Source: Gemmatimonadota bacterium (GTDB lineage: Bacteria; Gemmatimonadota; Gemmatimonadetes; Longimicrobiales; Gaopeijiaceae). Taken from it: a stretch of 42,388 nt of DNA. Positions 34,301 to 42,388 of this stretch are shown here, in pieces. The notes beneath the pieces are model-generated. The model was not told where the DNA came from. It worked only from the letters and a program-made list of their open reading frames with translations, and did no database searches. The DNA lies in the NCBI GenBank assembly GCA_028873825.1, contig JAPPNM010000032.1, positions 1-42,388 on the forward strand. Reading direction: 5' to 3'. Position 1 is the first letter of the stretch. Each line of letters starts with the position of its first letter. Both the position numbers and the translations under genes were made by a program.

Positions 34301-34678
34301 CGCGACCGGCTGCGCCACATGCGCGCGGCCCTCGACGAGACCCCGAGAGCGGGCGAGGAGCTCTTCCGGCGCCTGGAGACGATCGACGCGCGGCTGGCCG
34401 GGATCGCGGCGCGGCTCCAGGGCGACCCCGGACCGGGCCGGCTGAACCAGCCGGGCGCTCCCTCGATCATGGGGCGCATCGGGCAGGTGGCGTGGGGGCA
34501 CTGGGGTACGCGCCAGGAGCCCACCGAGACGCAGCGTGCGAGCCTCGCGGTCGCGCGGGAGGGGTTTTCCGAGGTCGCGGCCGCGCTGGGGTCGCTGCTG
34601 CGGGACGATCTCGCCGCCCTGGAGCGGGACATGGAGGCGGCGGGGGCGCCGTGGACGCCGGGGAGAGGGATCGGGTGA
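31355..34678 (+). CDS. Exported VPS10/BNR Asp-box protein (sortilin-like)
   Basis: About 1107 aa from the ATG at 31355, chosen because it begins the signal peptide (LVPAALALSPPAPAAAQ); the frame is open from 31220. At least eight Asp-boxes (S-x-D-x-G-x-T-W type) mark a large beta-propeller: SRDGGRTWRHM, TDDGGNTWQAV, STDGGRTWRRV, SADRGESWERR, SDDRGDSWRAV, SEDGGENWRLA and SNDHGLTWRSI among them. The start GIGPALMGGRIADIAVHP is the usual opening of the bacterial VPS10/glycosyl-hydrolase-like exoproteins common in Gemmatimonadota and Bacteroidota. The C-terminal 250 residues carry helical segments (RARDRLRHMRAALDE). No catalytic residues can be assigned. Its stop overlaps the next gene's GTG by 4 bases. 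Confidence 0.85.
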   Translation: MLRTTIRLVPSHAVTAPVSALVPAALALSPPAPAAAQPPQPPDPALVAEAARGLALRGIGPALMGGRIADIAVHPGDPATWYVAVGSGGVWKTANAGTSWTPVFDDQPSYSIGDVAIDPSDPDVVWVGTGENVSGRHVAWGDGVYRSRDGGRTWRHMGLAASDHIGKILVDPRDGNTVFVAAEGPLWSSGGERGLYRTDDGGNTWQAVLTVDENTGVTDVEFDAADPEIMYAATYDRRRTVWSLLAGGPGSGIHKSTDGGRTWRRVTTGLPGGDMGKIGIDVSPADRNVVYATVEAGPRDRGFYRSADRGESWERRNSYISGGTGPHYYQEIEASPHDPDLVYQMDVFVHVTRDGGATFAELGTGREAHSDNHAFWIDPANGRHILAGTDAGLYETFDEGMTWRHFPNLPVSQFYKLCLDNVMPFYHIMGGAQDLGTLLGPSRTLNMDGVRNQDWSVPLGADGHACAFDPFDPNLAYVQSQRGNLQRLELSSRELINIRPLPSPGDPPERWNWDTPLIVSVHSPGTIYHASQRLWRSDDRGDSWRAVSGDLTRGDNRYELPVAGRVRSIDALWGNTAMSWYSTISAISESPVAEGVLYAGTDDGLVQASEDGGENWRLASPLPGVPERAYVNDVKASQHNRRTVFVAADNHKEGDYEPYLFESNDHGLTWRSITGDLPGGTIVWSVEQDHEYPDLLFVGTEHGVHFTPNRGANWIPLDAGAPTISFRDLEIQRRDDDLAGATFGRGFYILDDYSPLRDMARGALAAGAVLFPVRDAWWYVPHAPMQAPGQPTLGTTAFTAPNPDFGATFTYWLADPPATMRDERRKAEKAAAGRGEDIAFPGYERLRAEELESGPRVAMLVRDEDGQPVRRVMGPATRGLHRVAWDLRRPAPDPVDLEPPGFSPPWAGPPRGPLAPPGRYTVEMALVTEAGIEPLGTPRSFTVKPVLNSPPGTDHVAAMEFARETAELQRRARGAAAEIGRARDRLRHMRAALDETPRAGEELFRRLETIDARLAGIAARLQGDPGPGRLNQPGAPSIMGRIGQVAWGHWGTRQEPTETQRASLAVAREGFSEVAAALGSLLRDDLAALERDMEAAGAPWTPGRGIG

Positions 34679-37600
34679 GCAACCCGAACGACCCCTCGAA
34701 ACACCTTTCGGAGTTCCTGGAGCCCTACCGGGCGCTGGCCCCGGTCGAGCGGCTCGTGGCCGTCGCCTACGGGGTCGTGTTCCCGCACTCCCTAACGCGA
34801 GCGCAGATGGGGCGGGTGCTGGGGCGGGCCAAGTTCAGGCAGGGACGCCGGACGATCGGCTACGAGACCTACAAGGCTTCGTGCGCCGCTCCCCTGGAGG
34901 CGGACATCCTGTTCGAGACCGGGAATCGCGGAAGGCTCGTTAGTTCCGGAAGATGGGCGCCGTGGCTCACCTCGGAGGCCTTTCGGCAGGGCAGGCTCGA
35001 CAGGATCGAGAAGGCGTTTCGCGACCTCCACCCGCGCTACTGGGGCCTCAGCTCCGCCGACGCCACGATGATCCTGCGAAACCGCGCGGTGGCGGGCCGG
35101 TTCGACGGGCTCAGCCGGGAGCTCGGCGACATCGACCCGGTCGAGTGGGCGTGGCTGACGCTTCCCGGAGGCGCGGACCTGCTCGGCAGGCTGCCGGGCA
35201 GGTTCGTCGATGCGGCGTTCACCGGCTGCTTCGCGGAGCTCGTGCGCACGGCCGACCCGCCCGAGCCGATTCTCGAAGCGTATGCCGAAGGCGAGGCCGA
35301 CCGGGGGGCTCTCGCGGCCGACGTGGCGTTGTTCGAGGTCATGCGCGGAGCCTTCGACGACGCCCTGGCGGTCTTCGCCGAGCTGCCCGGGGACGAGCGC
35401 GAGAGCAAGCGCGGACGCACCGGACTTGCGTCTGTTCGCGCCCTGGTGGCCGCGTTGCGCGGCGACGACGCGGAGGCCGTCCGGAGGATCGACGAGGCCG
35501 TCGCCTGCGAGAAGGCCGGTACGCGCAAACGGAACGTCTTTCCCGCGCACGGCGCGTTCGCCCTCTCGCTGCTCGCCCTGGTCCGCGACCATTCGCCCGC
35601 CCGCGCGGCGAAGCTGGCGCATCTGCTCCGCGTCGCGCGCAAGCTGGACGCGGAGCCCGCGTTCGTAGGCTTGATCGAGGTGGCCGACCACATTCGCGGC
35701 GGCGAGGACCTGTCTTCGCACCGTCCCTTCGGAGGCGCGGACCTCAACATTCTGATCGACGGACTGCTGTCGTGCTGGACGCGGGACTTTCCGGACAGGG
35801 CGGGCGGCGAGCGTTTCGCGACCCTGCTCCGCTTCGGCGCAAAGGCGGCCCGGAACGGATACCACTGGCTGGCGGCCGAGAGTTTCGAGGTCTGCACGCG
35901 GTGGTGGAGGAACGACGGACGCGAGGAGATCGAAGTCCGCAGGATGATCGCGCATCTCGTCGGCGACGAGTCCGCGAACCCGCCGGAACTCGGCGCCGCC
36001 ATGCACGGGGAGCTGGGCACCCGGACCCTGGCTTCCCTGATCAGGCCCGTGGCGGAATGGGAGCACGCGCTTCGGCGAATCGAACAGGTCGCCCACGAGA
36101 CCCGGGGGAAGGCCGGCAAGCGCAAGCGGGCCCCGGCCGCCGCAATGCGCCGCCTGGCGTGGGTGATCGAGGCGGACGACTTCGGACGTCCCGCGCCCAA
36201 GCCCAGGGAGCAGCGCGGATTCAAGAACGGCAAGTGGAGCAAGGGCCGCGTGATTTCGCTCAAGAGGCTGCGGGAGCAGGCGGGGAAGATGGACTTCCTC
36301 GCCGACCGGGACCGCGCGGCGGCGGGACGCATCGTCCAGAACACCGACCGCTGGAACGGCCTGCCCGCCTACTACCTTCCCGCGGCGGGGCTGTTCGAAC
36401 TGGCCGGCCACCCGTACGTCTTCAACGCGGCGGGCGACCCGGTCGAGGTGGTGCGCCGCGACCCCGAGCTTCTGGTTCAGGAGCGCGACGGAGCGCTCCT
36501 GGTGCGCGTCGAACCGCACGCCGGCGCGGCGGGCCGGGGCTCCTACCACGCCCGGCCGGCGAGCGAGACGCGCATCGAGGTCACCCGTTTCTCCAAGGGG
36601 CACCGAAAGCTCTGCGACGTGATCCCGGAGGGCGGAATGCGACTGCCGGCCGAGGCCAGGGAGCGCGTGGTCGGCGCGGTGTCCGCGCTCGCCGGGGAGA
36701 TCAGGGTGCAGGGACTGATCGCCGGCGCGCCGGATGCCGCGACTCAGATCGACGGCGACCCCCGGCCTTGGGTGCGTCTGGAGCCGAGCGGCCCGGGGCT
36801 GGTCGCAACCCTGGCGGTCGAGCCCGTACCGGACTCGGGCGCCTATTTCCAGCCGGGCGCCGGCGGCACCACTACCTTCGCGACCGTCGACGGGAGAGCC
36901 GTGCAGGCGCGGCGCGACCTCGCGGCCGAGACCGGAGCCGTGCGGGAGCTGATCCGGGCCTGCCCCATCCTCTCGGCCGTCGGACCGGACCTGTCGCTCT
37001 CGATCCCCGAGCCGGGCGACTGCCTCGAGCTGGTCGACCAGCTCGACGCCGCAGGCGCCCGCTGCCTGTGGCCCAGGGGCCAGCCCTTCAAGGTCGTGGC
37101 CCGCGCGGACACGAACGCGCTGCGGCTGGAGGTCAAGTCCGCCGCGGACTGGTTCAGCGCCGCGGGCTCCCTCGAAGTGGACGAGAACCGCGTGCTCGAC
37201 CTTCGCGCGCTCTTCGAGCTGATCGACCGGAACCCGGCGTCGCGGTTCGTGCCGGTGGGAGAGGGCGCCTTCGTCTCTCTCACGGCGTCGTTCCGGCGCC
37301 AGCTGGAGGACCTGCGCAGCCTGTCGGCTCCCAGCGGGAAGAAGCGCCTCCGCATCCATGGCCTGTCCGCGCTGTCTCTCCGGGACTTCTTCGAGGGCAC
37401 TCGGTTGGCCGCCGACGAGGGATGGTCCGATCTGCGCCGCAGGTTCCGGGAGGCCCGTTCGTTCGAGCCGCGTCTTCCCGGGACGTTGCAGGCCGAACTG
37501 CGACCCTACCAGGAGGACGGCTTTCGCTGGCTTGCGCGCCTCGGGCGCTGGGGCGCCGGCGCGTGCCTGGCCGACGACATGGGTCTGGGCAAGACCGTGC

Positions 37601-38895
37601 AGACCCTGGCGCTGCTGCTCGATCGCGCCGCGAACGGTCCCGCGCTCGTGGTGGCCCCGACGTCGGTGGTGGACAACTGGCTCGACGAAGCGCGCCGCTT
37701 CGCGCCGACGCTGAACGTCCGAGCCTACACGGGACCGGCGGCCGCGCGCGCGCCGCGCCTCGAGGGTCTCGGGCCGTTCGACGTGGTTGTCACGACGTAC
37801 GGCCTTCTGCACATCGACGCCGAGGCCCTGACCGCCATCGGCTGGGACACGGTCGTGCTGGACGAGGCGCAGGCGATCAGGAATCCGGCAACGAGGCGGG
37901 CGCGCGCGGCCCGCAAGCTCCGGGCCGCCTTCCGCGTCGTCACGACCGGCACGCCGATCCAGAACAACCTGATCGACCTCTACTCGCTCTTCGCCTTTCT
38001 CAATCCGGGAATGCTGGGTTCCCGCAAGCGCTTCCGCGAGAACTTCGCCCTGCCCGTCGGACGCGACGGGGATCCGGCCGCGCGGACGCGCCTTCGCCGG
38101 CTCATATCGCCGTTCGTGCTGCGCCGGGTGAAGGCCGACGTGCTCGACGACCTGCCTCCCCGCACCGAGGTCACGCTTCACGTCGAAATGTCGCCGGAGG
38201 AGGCGGCGCTGTACGAGGCGTTGCGACAACGCGCGATGGCGGATCTCGAGGCCCTGGCCCGAGAGCGCGGCCCGGCGGGCGAGGGCGTGGAGCGGGGCCG
38301 GCGGCGTCTTCAGGTGCTGGCCCACCTGACGAGACTGCGGCTGGCGTGCTGCAATCCCCGCCTGGTGCGTCCGGACGGACCGCCCAGCTCCAAGATGCGG
38401 ACCTTTGCGACCACGCTGGAGGAGCTGCGCCGGGGACGGCACAAGGTGCTCGTATTCTCCCAGTTCGTGCGCCACCTCAAGCTGATCGAGGAACACCTCG
38501 CCGAGGCGGGCGTCCCGTACCAGTACCTCGACGGCTCGACCCCGGCGAAGGTCCGGTCGAAGCGGATCGCCGCGTTCCAGGCGGGGGAGGGCGACGTGTT
38601 CCTGATCTCGCTCAAGGCCGGCGGCGTGGGCCTCAACCTGACCGCCGCCGACTACGTGATCCACATGGACCCCTGGTGGAATCCCGCCGCGGAGGACCAG
38701 GCCTCCGACCGCGCCCACCGGATCGGCCAGACGCGGCCGGTCACCATCTACCGGCTGGTCGCGAAGGACACGATCGAGGAACAGATCGTCGAGCTCCACC
38801 GGAGCAAGCGGGAACTGGCCGACCGGCTGCTCGAGGGGGCGGACGCGCCGGCGCGGCTGAGCGCCGAGGAGCTGTTGGGGCTGCTGCGGGGGTGA
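34675..38895 (+). CDS. Large SNF2-family helicase (RapA/HepA-like)
   Basis: About 1406 aa from the GTG at 34675 that overlaps the preceding stop (gtga); the open frame extends upstream but that part is antisense-style shadow. The last 450 residues are a complete SNF2 ATPase: DDMGLGKTVQ (967-976), VLDEAQAIRNP (D1063-Q1066), TGTPIQNNLIDLYS, then KAGGVGLNLTAADYVIHMDP, PAAEDQASDRAHRIGQTRPV and DTIEEQIVELHRSKR. Such enzymes move along DNA and displace or remodel protein-DNA or RNA polymerase complexes. The first 900 residues have no motif I know; segments such as LRRIEQVAHETRGKAGKRKR are basic. It is longer than RapA (about 970 aa). Large bacterial SNF2 proteins also occur in defence systems. Confidence 0.88.
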   Translation: MSNPNDPSKHLSEFLEPYRALAPVERLVAVAYGVVFPHSLTRAQMGRVLGRAKFRQGRRTIGYETYKASCAAPLEADILFETGNRGRLVSSGRWAPWLTSEAFRQGRLDRIEKAFRDLHPRYWGLSSADATMILRNRAVAGRFDGLSRELGDIDPVEWAWLTLPGGADLLGRLPGRFVDAAFTGCFAELVRTADPPEPILEAYAEGEADRGALAADVALFEVMRGAFDDALAVFAELPGDERESKRGRTGLASVRALVAALRGDDAEAVRRIDEAVACEKAGTRKRNVFPAHGAFALSLLALVRDHSPARAAKLAHLLRVARKLDAEPAFVGLIEVADHIRGGEDLSSHRPFGGADLNILIDGLLSCWTRDFPDRAGGERFATLLRFGAKAARNGYHWLAAESFEVCTRWWRNDGREEIEVRRMIAHLVGDESANPPELGAAMHGELGTRTLASLIRPVAEWEHALRRIEQVAHETRGKAGKRKRAPAAAMRRLAWVIEADDFGRPAPKPREQRGFKNGKWSKGRVISLKRLREQAGKMDFLADRDRAAAGRIVQNTDRWNGLPAYYLPAAGLFELAGHPYVFNAAGDPVEVVRRDPELLVQERDGALLVRVEPHAGAAGRGSYHARPASETRIEVTRFSKGHRKLCDVIPEGGMRLPAEARERVVGAVSALAGEIRVQGLIAGAPDAATQIDGDPRPWVRLEPSGPGLVATLAVEPVPDSGAYFQPGAGGTTTFATVDGRAVQARRDLAAETGAVRELIRACPILSAVGPDLSLSIPEPGDCLELVDQLDAAGARCLWPRGQPFKVVARADTNALRLEVKSAADWFSAAGSLEVDENRVLDLRALFELIDRNPASRFVPVGEGAFVSLTASFRRQLEDLRSLSAPSGKKRLRIHGLSALSLRDFFEGTRLAADEGWSDLRRRFREARSFEPRLPGTLQAELRPYQEDGFRWLARLGRWGAGACLADDMGLGKTVQTLALLLDRAANGPALVVAPTSVVDNWLDEARRFAPTLNVRAYTGPAAARAPRLEGLGPFDVVVTTYGLLHIDAEALTAIGWDTVVLDEAQAIRNPATRRARAARKLRAAFRVVTTGTPIQNNLIDLYSLFAFLNPGMLGSRKRFRENFALPVGRDGDPAARTRLRRLISPFVLRRVKADVLDDLPPRTEVTLHVEMSPEEAALYEALRQRAMADLEALARERGPAGEGVERGRRRLQVLAHLTRLRLACCNPRLVRPDGPPSSKMRTFATTLEELRRGRHKVLVFSQFVRHLKLIEEHLAEAGVPYQYLDGSTPAKVRSKRIAAFQAGEGDVFLISLKAGGVGLNLTAADYVIHMDPWWNPAAEDQASDRAHRIGQTRPVTIYRLVAKDTIEEQIVELHRSKRELADRLLEGADAPARLSAEELLGLLRG

Positions 38896-39069
38896 GGGGG
38901 CGCGGTCCGCGGACTTCGGGGAGTACGTGCCGGGGCTCCTCGGCGCTCGACACGTGGATCGCTGCGCCGCACAACGACCTTCTTGCATCGAGCCGAAACG
39001 CTGGCTATGGTGACACCCACGGCTACGCTACCGTCGTGGTTGGTCATATCGAGACAAGGAGCGGGACCC

Positions 39070-42000
39070 GTGAAGAACGCAACGCGGATTCTAGTGCGGT
39101 CTGCGCCCTTCATGGGAGCGATCCTCTGGGCTGCAGCGTGCGGAGACCCCACCGAGCCCAACCAAGAGCCGATGACTGTGGGCAGCATTCCGGCCCAGAG
39201 CGTCTTCATCGCCGACACGGTGGAAGTCGTCGTTTCCGGCTACTTCAGCGACCCGGACGGAGACGCGCTAGGCTACTCGGCGCAGTCGTCCGACGCTGCC
39301 GTCGTGTCCGTAACGGCGTCAGCCGACACGGTGCGAGTGATCGGGCTCAAGCAGGAAATCGCGACCGTGACGGTGACCGCCACCGACCCCGGCGGCCTCT
39401 CCGCCACCCAGAGCTTCTCCGTCACCGTCCCGAACCGCGCCCCCGAAGCGGTCGACTCGATCGCGGCGATGGAGACATACGTCGGGGAAAGCGCTCACAT
39501 GGTCGTCGCGGCCTACTTCAGCGACCCGGACGGAGACGCACTGAGCTACGCGGCGGAGTCGTCCGACGAGGGGGTAGCGACGCCAACCGTCTCAGGCGAC
39601 ACGGTGTGGGTGGCCGGGACGAGGCAGGGGACCGCGATTGTCACGGTGACCGCCACCGACCCCGGCGGCCTCTCCGCCACCCAGAGCTTCTCTGTCACCG
39701 TCCCGAACCGCGCCCCGGAAGCGGTCGATTCGATCGGCGCGGTGGAAACACACATCGGCCAGAGCTCTCCGCTAGTCGCCTCGGCCCACTTCAGCGACCC
39801 CGATGGAGACGTGCTGAGCTACACCGCCGAGTCATCCGACACAGGTGTGGTCACCGCCACCGTCTCAGGCGACACGGTGCTGGTGGTGGCGGTCGCAAAG
39901 GGAAGCGCAAGGGTCACGGTGACCGCCTCGGATCCCGGGGGACTCACCGCCCGCCAGAGCTTCGCCACCACCGTTGCTAACCGTGCCCCGGAAGCCGTCG
40001 ATTCGATCCCCCCCGTGGAGAAGTACCTCGGAGAGACGGCCGCCGTGGTCGTCTCCGCCTACTTCACCGACCCGGACGGAGACGCCCTGAGCTACGCGGT
40101 CGAGTCGTCGGACACGGCCGTCGCCACCGCCGCGGTCTCGGGTGACACGGTGCGGGTGCTCGCGGTTGCGCAGGGAACCGCGATTGTCACGGTTACCGCC
40201 TCCGACCCCGAAGGCCTGTTCGCGGAGCAGAGCTTTCCCGTCACCGTCCCGAATCGTGCCCCCGAAGTCGCGGATTCGATCCCTGCGGCAGATATGGGTG
40301 CCGGAGATCAAACAACCGTGGTCGTCTCCGGCTATTTCAGCGATCCGGACGGGGACTCGCTGAGCTACGAAGCGGAGTCGTCCGATACCGCGGCCGTCAC
40401 GGTGTCCGTGTCGGGTGAACAGGTACGGGTCGCCGGAGTCGCCGAGGGAAGCGCGACCGTCACGGTCACGGCCTCGGATCCGGGTGGCCTTTCCGTCCCG
40501 CAGGCCTTCGACGTGAAGGTCGGTCCCGACCGGCAGCCGGCGATCCTGAAGGCGTTGTACGAAGCGACGGGGGGTGCGAACTGGACGAACCACGACAACT
40601 GGTTGACGGACGCCCCGCTTGACACCTGGCACGGGGTCGAAGTGAACCACCGGGGGCGCGTCGTCTCTCTGAAACTCTTCCGCAACAACCTGAAGGGGAC
40701 GATTCCCGGAGAACTCGGTGGACTTGCCAGCCTTGAGACGCTGGACGTCAGGTCCAACGGCCTGTCGGGGCCCATCCCTCCGGAACTTGGAAACCTCACC
40801 AATCTCGTGTACGCGTTCATGGATAGCAATGAGTTGACCGGGTCGATTCCCCCCGAATTGGGCGACCTCTCCAGACTGAAATACCTCTGGCTCCTGGGGA
40901 ACTCTCTGAGCGGCCCCATACCGCCGGAAATCGGAAAACTATCCGGTCTTTCCGCCCTGTCGCTTTCCTTCAACCGCCTGACCGGTAGTATTCCCCCCGA
41001 AATGGGCGACTTGCACAACATCGGGTCCTTGGATCTCAGCATCAACCGCCTGACCGGCGGCATTCCCCCCGAACTGGGTGACCTGCACAACCTCAAGACC
41101 TTGAATCTCAGGGTCAACCAGCTGACCGGCGGCATTCCTCCCGAACTGGGTGACGCGCATAACCTCAGGACCTTGAATCTCTCCGAGAATCCCCTGACCG
41201 GCAGCATGCCGTCCCAACTGGGGTCCCTTGACAGCCTCTCCGAGCTGCGTGTCGAATACAATCAACTTGAAGGTCGGCTTCCGGCCACATTCCTCGCACT
41301 CGGCAAACTCCGCACCTTCAGGTTCCAGTTCAACACGTCCCTCTGTTTTCCCCGGACGTCCGGTTTTGTGGCCTGGCGCAGGAATCTGCGGAGCGTGGAG
41401 GGACCCTGGTGCGGCGAGTCGGATCGAAAGGTGCTGGAGGAGCTCTACGAAGCCGCGGGAGGTGCCGATTGGGAGAACTCGGGTGGTTGGCTCGTGGGTG
41501 ACGACCTCGATGCCTGGTACGGTGTCAGAGCCGATTCGTTCGGCTACGTGGTGGAAGTCGACCTGGAGGACAATGGGCTGAAAGGGAAGATCCCCTTCCA
41601 GGTCGGGGATCTGGAGGGGTTGACGAAGCTGGAAATCGGGACGAACGACCTGGTTGGGCCGCTTCCCCTCCGGCTGGTCAACCTCGACCTGGAGCGATTC
41701 GCGTACGCGGACACGAAGCTCTGCGAGTTGGACGACGAAGAGTTCGAGGAATGGCTTGACGGCATCCCCTCGCTTGAACGCACGGGAGAGGAGTGCCCGG
41801 ACCCCCGCGAGGTGCTGACGGCGCTCTACCATGCCACGGGCGGCTCGGGATGGTGGTACAACGAGAACTGGCTGAGCGACGCCCCTCTGGACGAGTGGTA
41901 CGGGGTCGAGACCGACGAAGATGGACAGGTCACCTGGATCGAGCTGACCAACAACCTCCTTGTAAGCCGTCTCCCCCCCGAATTGGGTGATCTCCCCAGG

Positions 42001-42366
42001 CTGGAACGGCTTATACTGTTCGATAACTATCTTAGCGGCCCCATACCCCCGGAACTCGGTAAACTCTCCAGTCTCTTGACCCTCGATCTTAGTGACAACC
42101 TCCTGACCGGCAGTATTCCCCCGGAACTGGGTGGCCTGTACAACCTCAGTGCCCTGCATCTCTTCAAGAATCAGTTGAGCGGACCGATTCCCTCGGAACT
42201 GGGTGACCTGCACAAGCTCCATGGATTGCATCTCTTCGAAAACCAGCTGAGCGGATCGATTCCCTCCGAACTGGGGAGACTCTCCAACCTGATCGAGCTA
42301 TCGGTCGTCGACAACGATCTGACGGGTACAATTCCGCCCGAACTCGGCACACATCTTCCAGTGTAA
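39070..42366 (+). CDS. Ig-like and leucine-rich repeat surface lipoprotein
   Basis: About 1098 aa from a GTG at 39070 with acaaggag upstream and lipobox FMGAILWAAAC, so it is probably anchored in the outer membrane. Residues about 30-485 are five Ig/cadherin-like repeats of 90-92 residues, each with YFSDPDGDALSYAAESSD, VTVTATDPGGLSATQSF and NRAPEAVDSI. Then follow three blocks, each with a cap (ALYEATGGANWTNHDNWL, WYGV) and plant-type leucine-rich repeats (GxIPPELGDLxNLxxLxL). The LRR face is a likely binding surface. Block 2 has only one or two LRRs. The gene is complete and ends 22 bases before the window edge. It shares its Ig-like domain with the lipoprotein at 18116. Confidence 0.85.
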   Translation: MKNATRILVRSAPFMGAILWAAACGDPTEPNQEPMTVGSIPAQSVFIADTVEVVVSGYFSDPDGDALGYSAQSSDAAVVSVTASADTVRVIGLKQEIATVTVTATDPGGLSATQSFSVTVPNRAPEAVDSIAAMETYVGESAHMVVAAYFSDPDGDALSYAAESSDEGVATPTVSGDTVWVAGTRQGTAIVTVTATDPGGLSATQSFSVTVPNRAPEAVDSIGAVETHIGQSSPLVASAHFSDPDGDVLSYTAESSDTGVVTATVSGDTVLVVAVAKGSARVTVTASDPGGLTARQSFATTVANRAPEAVDSIPPVEKYLGETAAVVVSAYFTDPDGDALSYAVESSDTAVATAAVSGDTVRVLAVAQGTAIVTVTASDPEGLFAEQSFPVTVPNRAPEVADSIPAADMGAGDQTTVVVSGYFSDPDGDSLSYEAESSDTAAVTVSVSGEQVRVAGVAEGSATVTVTASDPGGLSVPQAFDVKVGPDRQPAILKALYEATGGANWTNHDNWLTDAPLDTWHGVEVNHRGRVVSLKLFRNNLKGTIPGELGGLASLETLDVRSNGLSGPIPPELGNLTNLVYAFMDSNELTGSIPPELGDLSRLKYLWLLGNSLSGPIPPEIGKLSGLSALSLSFNRLTGSIPPEMGDLHNIGSLDLSINRLTGGIPPELGDLHNLKTLNLRVNQLTGGIPPELGDAHNLRTLNLSENPLTGSMPSQLGSLDSLSELRVEYNQLEGRLPATFLALGKLRTFRFQFNTSLCFPRTSGFVAWRRNLRSVEGPWCGESDRKVLEELYEAAGGADWENSGGWLVGDDLDAWYGVRADSFGYVVEVDLEDNGLKGKIPFQVGDLEGLTKLEIGTNDLVGPLPLRLVNLDLERFAYADTKLCELDDEEFEEWLDGIPSLERTGEECPDPREVLTALYHATGGSGWWYNENWLSDAPLDEWYGVETDEDGQVTWIELTNNLLVSRLPPELGDLPRLERLILFDNYLSGPIPPELGKLSSLLTLDLSDNLLTGSIPPELGGLYNLSALHLFKNQLSGPIPSELGDLHKLHGLHLFENQLSGSIPSELGRLSNLIELSVVDNDLTGTIPPELGTHLPV
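39160..40530 (+). repeat. Five tandem Ig-like coding repeats, about 270-276 bp
   Basis: The segment coding NRAPE recurs at 39433, 39703, 39979 and 40252 (spacings 270, 276 and 273). Copies near 39380-39440 and 39650-39710 are almost identical at DNA level, which indicates recent duplication or conversion. Confidence 0.75.
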
Positions 42367-42388
42367 TCCACCAAGGTCTACTGAGTAG

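Noticed and set aside
33361-34674. Upstream extension of the SNF2 frame
   Set aside because: The sequence is a frame-shadow of the VPS10 gene (Arg/Gly/Pro-rich), and the GTG at 34675 overlapping the VPS10 stop begins convincing protein sequence.
34953-39980. Very long plus-strand frame across the SNF2 gene, and minus-strand frames at 34792-38988 and 31097-34501
   Set aside because: These are Arg/Gly/Pro/Ala-rich shadows typical of high-GC DNA, without domains. The overlapping SNF2 and VPS10 frames carry clear motifs.

Overview
The window is about 42 kb of GC-rich bacterial DNA. The gene content (caa3-type oxidase genes, a 6-bladed propeller/PIG-L pair, a VPS10/BNR Asp-box exoprotein, Ig-like and leucine-rich lipoproteins, a BMP-type nucleoside ABC transporter) fits an aerobic member of the Gemmatimonadota or a close relative. 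That placement is inferred from gene style only; no rRNA or tRNA gene was seen.

Layout. 1-1858: end of a cytochrome c oxidase operon (a subunit III end, a subunit IV-like protein, a second subunit III, a small CPVCF membrane protein). 1885-10970: an accessory island holding a nonsense-broken ATP-binding protein gene, a short dispersed repeat, a lipoprotein, a two-gene module (AAA_14/DUF4143 ATPase plus a giant STAND/NACHT-like NTPase with a C-terminal nuclease-like domain), a DUF499 remnant and a lone DUF4143 ATPase. 11240-15977: Hsp20, then on the minus strand a PIG-L deacetylase gene overlapping a beta-propeller gene. 16316-17937: two toxin-antitoxin loci back to back (MNT/HEPN, then ribbon-helix-helix/PIN). 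18116-19342: a WD40-like lipoprotein. 19542-25075: a second, diverged copy of the two-gene NTPase module. 25116-30153 (minus): a BMP/nucleoside ABC transporter operon with a short repeat element inserted at the junction of its two permease genes. 30581-42366: a small lipoprotein, a VPS10-like protein overlapping a very large SNF2 helicase, and a large Ig-like/LRR lipoprotein.

Main discovery candidate. The module at 3544-8957 recurs at 19542-25075 with the same gene order, the same 4-base start/stop overlap and full-length protein similarity. The small protein is a P-loop ATPase with a DUF4143 domain. The partner (1364 and 1411 aa) has a STAND-type NTPase at the N-terminus, a long probably helical middle, and a C-terminal motif D-x12-E-x-K followed by a conserved Q, typical of PD-(D/E)XK nucleases. 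Its neighbours (toxin-antitoxin loci, a DUF499 remnant, broken ATPases) and the presence of two diverged copies suggest a conflict or anti-phage system. I do not recognise it as a named defence system, but I could not search for it.

Regulation. The three DUF4143 genes and the PIN-toxin antitoxin gene share one promoter layout: a TTGA-type -35, a 16-17 nt spacer, and a -10 ending 6-7 nt before the start codon. This predicts leaderless mRNAs. In the three DUF4143 genes a small inverted repeat overlaps the -35 and could be an operator.
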